Below are positions 10,751 through 20,202 of a stretch of 64,000 nucleotides of DNA, in pieces; within the stretch, counting starts at the first letter, position 1, and every line of letters begins with the position of its first letter. The DNA comes from Jaltomata sinuosa (Eukaryota > Streptophyta > Magnoliopsida > Solanales > Solanaceae), in assembly GCA_003996215.1 (NCBI GenBank), contig QJPP01000818.1, positions 248,001 through 312,000 on the forward strand, read 5' to 3'. A program made the position numbers and the translations under genes. A model generated the notes under the pieces. The model had not been told where the DNA came from and ran no database searches. It worked only from the letters and a program-made list of their open reading frames with translations.

Positions 10751-13464
10751 TGTCATGACTCAAATCTAGCCCATGATAGCACCTACATAATCCCCAGTAG
10801 GCAAGCCAACCCAAACCACATGGAAGATAAATAAAGACAGCGGAAGATATATATTAAAGAGGGATAGGGACAATATCATATATACATACCAACTGTACTA
10901 AATATACAAAAATAGCCCTTAAGTGACCAAGAAGACAAAACTTACAAAAGAACCAATCCGGACCTGGTGCACTTGTACAAGAGCGTCTAATCTACAGAGT
11001 AACTATACAACAAACTCTGTCTATCCAAAATACAAAATATAGATAGAAATGATAGATGGAAAGCATGTCAAGTCTCCAAGACTCTGGGAGCTCACCGCGA
11101 TCCGAACTACAACAGGCCTCAAATAATGGGAGGATCAACGAGGGTGGCTCGTACTAGGTATTGCATCAGAAAAAGATGTAGAGTGTAGTATGAGTACAAA
11201 AAAATAGGTACCCAGTAATCATCATAGGACGGCTGAGCTCATAAAGATAATATATAATATAAGTTACGAGAAGGTAAGCTAAATACAGGGATCCACCTAA
11301 ATCTAGTTATAAACCAAAAATAGAACTAACCGAACGAACCATAAGGAAATAATACCAAAACAAATCCAGACAAAGGACAATCCAAGTAAACTCAAGTCAA
11401 TGCAATGTGATGGGAGATGATGTGATGCATGAGTGCATAATAGTTAAACCTGTAATACCACATTGAGCACCTGAAATACTATATCAGACTATGCATATAT
11501 ATGTATGTATGTAAGTGAGAAGTAAAACCCGGAATAACGCATCAGGGGCTCGAAATACCATATCGGACTATGGAAAAGGGCCTAGGAACACCCCTCAGAT
11601 TGGTATAAAGTAGTATTTTTCCTTTTCTTTCAAAAACTAGTACTAAAACCCAAAATAATTCTATTAAAGTTTGAAAATCACAGTAACCATAGAAATTTTT
11701 TATATTTGGAACCAAAACCTCGAAAATCATCCTTTTTATACCGATAGGCATGAGAATGCAGTATGACCATGTAAATTTCCACGTTCAGAGAATGTATCAC
11801 ATAACAAGGAAAAACTGAGCAAAACATCCTCCAATCAAGAGAACTGACCTGGAAACTCTGTCCAAATCCAAGTTATGGCCTCGAGCCCACAGTTACACAT
11901 AAAACTGATAGTAAGGCGAAAATAACGAAACATAACTACGAAAACAACTACAAGCTTCTACTCTACCTATAAAATCTTCTAAAAGCATATGAAGGGTTCT
12001 ATACAAGCTATAACAATACTACAAGCTCCTAGACTAAGGATAACATGAATAATCCTAATCTATGATACAAAAATGGTCAGTTTATTACAAGTTACAAGAT
12101 TTAAGCCTATTTCTATCTATAGTCTATCCTAACATTCCAGTAACATATATCATGTAAAATCTAACTAACTCAGTCTAGAAAAGTAAATTGTAACCTACCT
12201 CGGGGCCGAACTGCAAACATGAACCATCACTCGTGTGCCTTTCCCTTTCGAACAGCCTCAGAAAGTTGCCACACTATCAAGAACATAATCCATGTGTCAA
12301 GACGAGAAAAATGACACCCATATTGCTATACAGAAATTTGGGCCAAAAATTGAGTCGGAAAATGATCCTCGGGGCCCGTACGACAAATCAAAAAACAAAA
12401 ATCACAATTACATTCACAACGGGTTAAAGAACCCAGGCCCAAAAATTGAGCACCAACGAGACTCATTTCAGGGCCCAAAACAGCCCCAAAGTCCTCTTGA
12501 TCAAGGAAGAATTAAGGATTTTTGAGGCAGAGACTTACCAATTTAACGTACACAGATCAAAACTTGTGGTTTGGAGCTAATGTGAATGGAGGAAAAATGT
12601 GTTGCAAAGTGTTGGAAATTTTGAGAATTGGCTAGCTTTATAGCTGCCAGCGCCCAGGCATGCGAAGGCGCAGGCACGCTACAACGCCCAGGCGCCGCAG
12701 GAGCGGCCAGGCCACAATGGCCTAGGCACCAAAGGCACACTGCCCTGCTAGCCCAGGAAAGAACGCAGGAGTACACAGGAAAGTGCAAGTGTGGCCAGGC
12801 GCTTGCGTTGGCGCCATACCAACAACCAGCTGCATTAATGCCAAGCTTTTAGCAAAACTTAAAATGGATGGACCCCCGGGAATACATCCGGTGTCCCACA
12901 AACAAAAATGAGGTGAGCTATTCAACTAAAAACGGCATTCCAAACTCAACGGAATTGACAAAAATCTCAATGGAGGTTGATTTAATGAAAAGTGGGCTCC
13001 ATGCCCAAAACCAACAATTGGCAAACCTTTACCAAAATGAAACCCAAAGGCCAAAAACAAGTTTGAAAGCCTCGGGACCCAAACCAAAGGTCCCTCTAAC
13101 CCAAAGTTGACATTTCAGAGCTAACAACGTTGATGGAATTTCCTATCCGAGGTTATCTTCTCCAAATATTAACCAAAGTCAACCCCACAAGCCAAACTAG
13201 CATGGAAATAGAGAAACAACACAAAACCAAACCAGAAGCACCCAGACCCAAACCAAGGGTCCCACAAGAGCAAAATTCCCATTTTGAATCCAATGGAACT
13301 ATCGGAATTTGATTCTAAACATGTTTACCAAGAAAGTTGATCGAAGTCAAAGATTTACTAAGTTGATGTTCTAAAATAGTGAAATAGCCATAACGACCTA
13401 AAAAATAGCCCGGGCACTGAACTGTTAGTCCCGGCAAATCATAGATCACATGAGGGTCATTACA
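10751..13464 (-). repeat. 5' LTR of B1
   Basis: About 2.71 kb, from TGTCATGACT to GGGTCATTACA. It aligns with 3180-6062 throughout, including the GC-rich patch (here 12650-12825) and the block ending GTCCCGGCAAATCATAG. It would hold the promoter of B1. It ends abutting TTCCC, the right target duplication. Confidence 0.9.
12650..12825. repeat. GC-rich short-repeat patch in B1 5' LTR
   Basis: The counterpart of 5163-5345: CAGGCATGCGAAGGCGCAGG, CCAGGCGCCGCAGGAG and GGCCAGGCGCTTGCG motifs. The two patches have diverged more than the LTR around them, with changed spacing. The right edge is about 639 bp from the LTR end. Confidence 0.75.
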
Positions 13465-13469
13465 TTCCC
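13465..13469. other. Target site duplication of B1, right copy (TTCCC)
   Basis: Identical to 3175-3179. A0 LTR sequence resumes immediately after it. Confidence 0.9.
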
Positions 13470-14638
13470 AACCTTGCCAGGAACACATGCTCCAAAAATG
13501 AGCATAAATCCTGGAGGAAAAATGGGTAAAATAGCCCCTATAACTCAAGAATAAACTAGAATTGAAAAGGAGAATTTACGCAATTTAAAGGTTAGAATTT
13601 ACGAATTGAAGGTGAGAAATCATTCACGGACCGTAAAATAATCACCTCAATGCCTTGGAATAAGCCCACACAGAATTTGTTCATTGCTATCTTGAGAAAA
13701 ATCCTCGAGATTGCAATGACCAAGCTGTGTAACTCATCGCGATTGTAATGGTCAGCCTCGAGATCGCAAAGACCAAAGGAGTAGGGCCTTCATTACTATC
13801 TCGAGAAAAACCCACGAGATCGCGATGAAATAACAGACTCTTCATCACTATCGCGAGAAGACCCCTTATGATCAAAATGAACAAAAAGTCAGACCTTCGA
13901 GATCGCAATGGCCTTCTTCGAGATCACGATGCACAAATTTTAGCCATACCAGCAACCGAGAACCAGCAGTTCACCAAGTCTATAATTTAACCAGATGGAC
14001 CCTCGGGATACATATGGGGTCCTGTGAATGGAACTAAACTATGCTACTCAACTAAAAATGGCATTCCAGACTATACAAAATTGATGAATTCCCAATGGAG
14101 GTTGATTTAACAAAAAGTTGGCTCCACGCCTAAAAACCAACCTTTAACGAAAATGGAATTCAATACCCCAAAATGAGTTTGAAAGCCTCGGGACCCAAAC
14201 CAAAGGTCCCTCTAGACCAAAGTCAACATTATGGAGCTAACAACGCTGTCGACATTTCCATCCAAGGCCGTCTTCTATGAATGTTGACCAAAGTCAAACT
14301 TCTAAGCCCAATTAGCCTAAAATATAGAAAAGGAGATAATTTCAAACAGAAAGATCCTAGACCCCGGCCAAGGGTCTGACTGGACCAAAGTCCATATTTA
14401 AGAGATAACAAAACTATCAAAATTTGATTACGAGCGCACTTGCTAAGAATGTTGACTGAAGTCAATGATTTTCAAAGTTTAAGCTCTAAAATAGGGAAAT
14501 AGTCATAACGACCTAACGAACAGCCCGGGCACCAAACTACTAGTCCCAGCAAGTCATAAATAACTTGGGGCCGCTACAAGAAAGCTCTAATAGTACAAAG
14601 AAGGCGAAAATATGATAATGTCCGAAAGGGTCATTACA
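13470..14638 (-). repeat. 5' LTR of A0, second part
   Basis: It continues the LTR broken at 3179. The motif GGAACACATGCTC matches the uninterrupted LTR at 26950-26965. It ends with the family A edge (TAGTACAAAGAAGGCG, then AAAGGGTCATTACA). It contains a repeat-rich slot (13640-13932). Confidence 0.85.
13640..13932. repeat. Degenerate GCGATCTCGAG-type repeats in A0 LTR
   Basis: At least eight diverged copies of a short motif resembling CTCGAGATCGCAATG or its complement (for example near 13685, 13735, 13755, 13815, 13850, 13895, 13918) separated by 25-45 bp. The motif is nearly self-complementary. It ends about 706 bp from the LTR end, the same place as the GC-rich patch of B1. Confidence 0.65.
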
Positions 14639-15063
14639 TTAATAATTATTTAAATTTTTTTACTAACATAGCAATAATATATTGTGCAAAAGGTTACTTA
14701 TGTTGTACTTTTTTTGAATTTACAATATTGATATAACTATTTAATTTTTTAAATTTTACGCTTACAATTAATTATTTTGAAAGTGTAAACAAGTTTGTAA
14801 AGTTTTAGAACTCGTGGATTAGACAAAGGCAACACTAATCTATCTGAGTGTTGAATACATTGATTTTAGGAAAAATTAAGCAAAATGTCAGCCCATCAAA
14901 CTTATTTATACCCAAAATAGTCCACTTTAAAATTATCACTCATTTATTATCTTAATTGGCCATTTGGCCATATTTCTCGTGCTTTCCCCCTTCTTTCTTA
15001 TTTTCTTGCTTTTTCTTCTTTTTCTTCTCTTCCATTAATGGTTTATTTTCCAAATTAAACCTC
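14639..15063. other. AT-rich non-LTR sequence
   Basis: No gene is seen. It is AT-rich DNA just outside the A0 LTR edge. A stretch CTCGTGGATTAGACAAAGGC with CTATCTGAGTGTTGAATAC (about 14811-14865) resembles units of the degenerate array at 16340-17640, so that array may once have extended here. Confidence 0.5.
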
Positions 15064-15160
15064 CTTCTTCTTCTTCTTCTTCTTCTTCTTCTTCTTCTTC
15101 TTCTTCTTCTTCTTCTTCTTCTTCTTCTTCTTCTTCTTCTTCTTCTTCTTCTTCTTCTTC
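15064..15160. repeat. (CTT)32 microsatellite (GAA on the minus strand)
   Basis: Ninety-seven bases of uninterrupted CTT/TTC triplets, about 32 units. Open frames through it on both strands (poly-Leu, poly-Arg, poly-Glu) are by-products of the repeat, not genes. It lies downstream of the peroxidase remnant. Confidence 0.97.
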
Positions 15161-15236
15161 CATTATGTTTTCTTGCCAGATCTGAAAAAGGTAATATGGC
15201 CACCGAAGTAATATTTGACCAGAGATGAAGCTCGTT

Positions 15237-15663
15237 GTTGATTTGTTGGTATTTTCTCCTGATCTCCCTACTGATACCTGTTGAAGGAGAAATGTTTCCC
15301 ATCTTAACCATAGACTTGGAAAAGTGCTCGAAGAAAAGGGCATTGTCCTCTGCATATTGCTTCACCAAGGCTAATGATGCTCGACTCTTAGTAGCAAGAA
15401 CTTGGTCAGAGTTCAGAAGACCCTTTGTTGAAGCCAACAAGAGCTTGAAGTAGCCATTATTAAATTTTGTGGGGGAAATGAAGTCCAAGAAAAATAAGTT
15501 TTGGTCATGGCCAGATTTTGGGCACCTATTGCGCAATTGGGTAGCATAAGATTTATTCAAAGTTGAGTTTGGTTGATTATTTCTTTACTGGTTGTAGACT
15601 CTTTGTCTGAAGCTGGTATATCTTGAATTTCTGATTGTGTGGCTTTCTGCATTACAATTTATC
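15237..15663 (-). pseudogene. Class III peroxidase pseudogene, last exon
   Basis: Secreted plant haem peroxidases of class III oxidise phenolics in the cell wall. The minus strand reads the C-terminal third of such an enzyme: SHTIRNSR, which holds the proximal haem-ligand His (codon 15639-15641, usual form HTIG); TSFRQRVYNQ; SYATQLRNRCPKSG; DQNLFFLDFISPTKF; GLLNSDQ; and FSKSMVKMGNISPSTG, ending EIRRKYQQIN at 15237. A TAA stop breaks the frame at 15585-15587. The usual Cys in the R-C-x-x-C-R type C-terminal motif is Tyr. Just upstream of the His, TTGTAATGCAG could be an intron acceptor (a third intron is common near this site) or mark a short deletion. No earlier exons, promoter or signal peptide are found. 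Confidence 0.9.
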
Positions 15664-15767
15664 AGTATTAACTATGATTTCATATGAGATAACTAGTCTA
15701 GCTAACAAAAAAAAAAGAGTAACATTTACCAAATAAAGCTACAAGGTCCTACAAAATGAAGAATGAT

Positions 15768-16000
15768 TTTTGTTTATTTGCCCAGAGCTTGGCCAAAAAA
15801 AATGAAAAAATGGGGGAAGTGGAGGTTGGCAGTGATGATGGGTTGGTTGCTGTGTGGGTGGTGGTATGGTGAAGAATTGATGTTTGTTTCATCGGAAAAG
15901 GGAGAACAGTTGTTGTTTGTTTTCCCGGAGCTTGGCCAGAAAAAATTGAAAAATAGGGGAAGTGGAGACTGGCAGTGGTGGTGGCCCATAGAGAAAAGTG
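15768..16000. repeat. Two diverged copies of a 143-bp unit
   Basis: GAGCTTGGCCAAAAAAAATG at 15785 is repeated as GAGCTTGGCCAGAAAAAATTG at 15928, each followed by GGGGAAGTGGAG and TGGCAGTG. The open frame spanning it (15763-16029) looks like a by-product of G/T-rich sequence, and I do not recognise a protein. Confidence 0.75.
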
Positions 16001-16035
16001 TCTTTTTATGTGCTAGTGTTTATTTCTAAAATTGG

Positions 16036-16230
16036 ATATCGATATATGTCATATACATTATATAATTATTTATACAATATCGATACACATTTATATAATA
16101 TTGATACATGTTTATACATCATTTATACAATATTGATACACGTTTATATATTATTTATACAATATTGATAAAAATTTATACATCATTTGCATAATATTGA
16201 TAATTACATAACTTTTATACAATATCAATA
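16036..16230. repeat. AT-rich minisatellite, about 32-bp unit
   Basis: Five imperfect units around TTTATACAATATTGATACA, most spaced 32-33 bp apart, the first interval being shorter. No gene is present. Confidence 0.75.
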
Positions 16231-16339
16231 TTTTACATATACATGCGGCTACTTTTTTGTAAAAAATTTTTGTGGCTAGTTCATTTTTGGGCTATTTTTT
16301 TTGTAAAAAAAACTTGGCTATATTTATTATAAGCTAATT

Positions 16340-17640
16340 ACTTTAATGTACATATTTGAAATTATTCCTTGATCTTATAAGAGGTAATAATTGTGAAGTG
16401 ATTAATTTAACAAACCAATTACTATTATTAATGGTCCATCCAAACGTTGAATGTATGTCTCGCATATTGATGTAGAAGTAAAACTCAAATCGATAATCCA
16501 TCTGAGTATGCAATAGGGGTGACAAAATCAAACCCAACCCACCCAACTCACCCAACCCACTTAGGTTTGGGCTGGTTATTGACCCGCCCATTTGTTAGCT
16601 CAACCCATTTAAACCCAACCCATTAAAAATTGGGTTGATATGTAACCCCAATTGACTTTTGAGAAATCTTGTTAAAAAAATTTTAAAAAACTTTTTTTTG
16701 ATTTTATATGTTATATATAGTTATAATAAAGAAAAAAGTAATTTTATTAGGTACTAAAAAATTATAAAATAATAAATAAAGTAATTAAAACTTAGTAAAA
16801 ATTAGACGGGTTGGGTTATGACCCGTTACCTAACCCGTTTTGACCCAACCCATTTTGGCCCAAGCAAATTTGTGTCGGGTTGGGTCTTGACCCAATTATT
16901 GTCTTGACTCATTTTGACCTGCCTAAATTTAACCCAACCCGCCCAATTGCCACCCCTAGTATGTAATACGTTTATATATATTAGGAGGTAATTAGTACTT
17001 AACGTTCTAATAGTTTGCCGAATCTTGAATGTATGTCACGTGTAGTGATATAACAGACAAAGAAACACCAATAATTTATCTGAGAGTGGAATACTATGAT
17101 ATTATGAGGTAATTAGTACTCGTGAAGTAATGTAATAAAATTTCTATCAGCGGTCCATCCAACCTTGATTTTATGTCTCGTGTGTAGTGATTCAATAGTC
17201 AAAAGTTAACCAGAAATCCATTTGAGTATATGGAATATGATATTATGAGTTGAAATTTACTCGTGGATAAATGTAACAAACCAATTAAGTTCTATATTTC
17301 CTTACTATATGAAATATACATTACTCCACGAGTATTATAACAACTTATTCCATACTCAGATAAATTATCGGTGTTTCAATAATAAAAAGCTAACTAAAAA
17401 TCCATCCAATTATATGAAATATGTTAATAATACAAGTAATATACTCGTGGAGTAATGTAATGAACAAAGTCCTATATATACATTAATGGTTCGTCCAACC
17501 TTGACTATATATACGTCTTGTGTGTAGTTATGCAGTAGTAAGAATCTAATTAATTGATAGTGTATCCAACTATATGGATTACGTTGATATTACAAGCTAA
17601 TATACTTGTGGAATAATTTTTATGCGGTTATAAATAATTA
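16340..17640. repeat. Degenerate satellite-like array with an inverted unit
   Basis: Recurring blocks of GGTCCATCCAACCTTGA, TATGTCTCGTGTGTAGTG, CCATCTGAGTATATGGAATA and TACTCGTGGAGTAATGTAA at about 16433, 17017, 17152 and 17487, giving a unit of about 131-135 bp once the MITE at 16514-16958 is removed. Between 17290 and 17375 the blocks run in the opposite direction (TTACTCCACGAGTATTATAA, then ACTCAGATAAATTATCGGTG). The copies are heavily diverged. No coding potential is seen. Confidence 0.65.
16514..16958. mobile_element. hAT-type MITE, 445 bp
   Basis: The ends read TAGGGGTGACAA and, inverted, TAGGGGTGGCAA, an 11/12 terminal inverted repeat of the TAGGG/CAGGG kind used by plant hAT elements. 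It is flanked by GTATGCAA (16506-16513) and GTATGTAA (16959-16966), a 7/8 match for the 8-bp duplication hAT transposases make. CCCAACCC and GGGTTGGG motifs crowd both subterminal regions; the centre is AT-rich. It has no transposase gene, so it was moved by one encoded elsewhere. Confidence 0.85.
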
Positions 17641-17696
17641 TAAGAAAATGGTTTTTATTAAATGATTTTAATTTTTTTAATTTTTAGTAAAATCGA

Positions 17697-20165
17697 TGTC
17701 ACAACCCGATTTCTCAGGTCATAATGACACATATTATGCTCCACCAGTAGGTAAGCCAAATCCTTTATCCCGGAATATAAACTAATGGGCTAAAAAGAGT
17801 AAATAGGAGAATATAGGAGATCAATCAATAAACAGAGGAGAAATGAGCGGAACATGCATAAATATAAATACGAAGGGAGGGAAGAGGAACAAAATATACA
17901 AGGAATCCCAAAAGATTTGGTATTAGTTGGTAATAAAACTACTACAACATTGGGAGTACTATATAAATACAAAATATACAAGACAGTCTCTGAATATACA
18001 AAAGAAGACTAATCCCAAAATAGAAGGAGATGAACTAGCTCCGAACGCCAGAAGCCCATCTTGAATCTCCAAATCAGCAACTCTACAGGAGGATGACTCA
18101 GTGATGATGACTTATTCTAGGGTCTACATCACAGAAAAAGATGCAGAATTGTAGTATGATTACCAAAATATGTGGTACTCAGTAGGCCTCATAGGCCGAC
18201 TGATCTCAAATGAGATATAAACATGATAAATGCGAGTATACTAAAGGCAAGAAAAGAGCGGGTCCAAAATAAGCAATAGGTTATAGCTAGGTAAGTACGA
18301 GACAAATAAGTAAATAAATAATATAAAAAGCATAAAGAAATAACCTAGCTACAACCTAACTGGACCCCCAAAAGCCAAGAAGGTGCACATAACAATCAAT
18401 AAATCCAACCGAGCCCCCATAATCCTGGAGGATACAAACAACAAATAATACTACTTACCAACCAAACTGAATAGTAAGTAAATATGGGATGTGCCATGTT
18501 ATACCATATGAGATGAGTGCAATACAAATGCAGTGCCGAACTCGAACCAGACTTCTAAATGTAACGCAGTAATATAGTGTGCTCGGACTCAAATCGTGAC
18601 TAAAATAGTAGTAATGCATGCCCAGACATGAACCGAGGCTTAATAGTATAAATATGCATGCCCAGACTCAAACCTAGGCTAGAAATTAAATATGCGTTCC
18701 CGTACTCAAACCAGAGCTTAAATGTAAATATGAGTGCCCGGACTTGACCCACGGCTAAAACATTATATTTTCTTTCAAGAAAACCAAATCCCTTTAAAAC
18801 ATTCAAAAATTTTACCCTTTTAAGCCGAAAACCGCATTTTTATGACAATAAACCATATGCCAAAATAAGTAAGTAATAACACCAATAAAGAAATGGAACC
18901 CAGTCGATACGTACAACTAAAACCAAGTAAAGTAAATTCATGGTCTATTCACTTAATGAAGCACTATAGTCTAACGTAGCCATAAGGCTAGCTGCTAAAT
19001 AAATATAAATTCACCTGGAGCCCCATCTAAAGCAAGAAACTAAGCAAAGCTAAGCCAAGGCAACTAACTCTAATCCTAAGGGGATACTACCCCACTAAAG
19101 ACATGCCCTAAAATAGTTACCACTACCTAGACCAAGGATCTCAGTCGTCGTTCTACGCTAAAGCTACAAAACAAGCTACAAGGATCATAATTAGATAAAT
19201 CTAATTATATGAACCACAATACCTCCACCAACAATTAGCAAATTACTATACTACACCTTAATCGAGCAAAGTCTAGAAGTAAGTAAGCCATAAACTACCT
19301 GGGGTTGAATTCGCGCTCATGAACCCACTACTCTAGAGCTTTTCCTTTTTAGGAAGCGTCTGACTGCTTCCACACTATCAAAATAGTAATCTACATATTA
19401 AAATATGAAGAACGATATCCATATTGTTACTTCAGAATTTGGGCAACAAATCAGCTAAAAAATCACCTGTGGGGCTCGCTTATAGAAATTAAAAAAAAAC
19501 CCACAATTGTGTCCCTTGTAGGACAAGAATTACATGCCCAAAGATTAAGAATGATCCATTCCAAATTTGATCCCAAAATTAGCCCCCAAATTCAAGAGAA
19601 AACCAAAGATGAAAATGAGGATTTAATGAAAAGAGGGCCCGAAAACTTAAATGACAAGAAGATGATCATGGACCGAGAATGGGGAATTTATGCCCACACC
19701 TTCAAGGAGTGTAAATTAAGAGAATTTTGTGTCAAACTCGTGGAATACAGGCTCAAGTTCACAGGGTAGCAAACACCCGTGTTAGGTTCTCTTGCGTCTT
19801 CAGCTGATATTTTGGTAAGCTTCATCTCCATCCAGAGCAAGATTATGTATAGATCTCTAGTTGGGTACATCCGGGCCTGTCCCGACTAGTTATTAGTAGC
19901 ATAGCGTTTTGTACTCTTTAGAGGCTTCCTAGACATTATCTAGTGTCACATTGTACAAATTTTGTTCAAATTACTCTATGGTATATACATATATGCGCAT
20001 CATATGTTAGTATTTCGCTCATTTACTGGTTTGTGACTTCGTATATGTCATAGATTACTCATAAAATAGGTGGTAATACAGTTCTTGTTCGCCCCTCTGA
20101 TTTGGGGCGTGATGCTAACAGTACAAGAAAGGCAAAAACTGTAAATGACCTGAAGGGTCATTACA
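17697..20165 (-). repeat. 3' LTR of E2
   Basis: From TGTCACAACCCG to GGGTCATTACA, about 2.47 kb, shorter than the 3.4-3.7 kb of its relatives. It keeps the family A opening and the tandem TGCCCGGACT-like block (18560-18760). Close to its end it is interrupted by a plus-oriented fragment of a different LTR (about 19785-20112), after which the family A terminus AACAGTACAAGAAAGGC resumes. The open frame 19509-19769 inside it is not recognised and is probably chance. Confidence 0.8.
19785..20112 (+). repeat. Fragment of a foreign LTR inside the E2 LTR
   Basis: TTTTGGTAAGCTTC, the CTGTCCCGACTAG block, ACTCTTTAGAGGCTTCCTAGACA and the end GATTTGGGGCGTGAT follow the order of the last 330 bp of element C's LTR (54186-54497, 62470-62778). 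It is the opposite orientation to E2. The match is clear in layout but too diverged to be the same family. The left boundary is uncertain by tens of bases. Confidence 0.65.
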
Positions 20166-20182
20166 TCATCCACTACTAAAAA

Positions 20183-20202
20183 GACTTTCATCCTCGAAAG
20201 TC
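20183..20202 (-). other. Inverted repeat just inside the 3' LTR of E2
   Basis: GACTTTC and GAAAGTC (perfect 7-bp arms) enclose ATCCTC. It lies 17 bp inside the LTR edge, between pol and the 3' LTR. The same structure is kept at 44615-44634 (E5), and shorter forms at 28207-28226 (E3) and 58446-58459 (element C). Confidence 0.6.

Larger units (their letters stand above)
3180..13464 (-). mobile_element. Chromovirus B1, complete but dead Ty3/gypsy element nested in A0
   Basis: A 10.3-kb minus-strand element with two LTRs (3180-6062, 10751-13464), an iMet primer site (10736-10747), gag, then protease, RT, RNase H and integrase in that order, which is the Ty3/gypsy order. It has a perfect TTCCC target duplication. 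The flanks join A0 LTR sequence on both sides: CCACGAGG before it and AACCTTGCCAGG after it, which match the uninterrupted LTR around 26930-26960. The two LTRs differ by roughly one base in eight in stretches lined up by eye, so insertion is not recent. Every gene has stops or frameshifts, and the integrase core is deleted. Confidence 0.92.
1..14638 (-). mobile_element. Chromovirus A0 (Ty3/gypsy), partial and interrupted
   Basis: A minus-strand Ty3/gypsy element enters from the left edge of the window: decayed gag (1-596), an initiator-Met primer site (789-800) and its 5' LTR (804-3179 plus 13470-14638). The LTR is about 3.5 kb once the inserted element B1 is discounted. It ends at GGGTCATTACA (14638), followed by AT-rich DNA that is not LTR. 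Its pol and 3' LTR lie outside the window, so its own target duplication (candidate TTAAT at 14639-14643) cannot be confirmed. Assignment to the Tekay/Del chromovirus type rests on similarity of LTR and gag to the better preserved elements here. Confidence 0.85.

Noticed and set aside
12543..12925. CpG-rich patch as a host CpG-island promoter
   Set aside because: It is a repeat patch inside an LTR present in both copies of B1, and plants do not use CpG islands in this way.
14952..15560. Open frame of about 200 codons with a long Arg run (and Glu and Leu runs in other frames)
   Set aside because: The charged run is the CTT/GAA microsatellite. Only the first part (15560-15237) is meaningful, as a peroxidase remnant.
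15763..16029. 88-codon Trp/Lys-rich frame
   Set aside because: It spans two copies of a 143-bp repeat and has the composition of low-complexity DNA. It matches no family I know.
19509..19769. Plus-strand frame of 86 codons inside the E2 LTR
   Set aside because: No recognisable motif, opposite to the element's direction, and inside an LTR.
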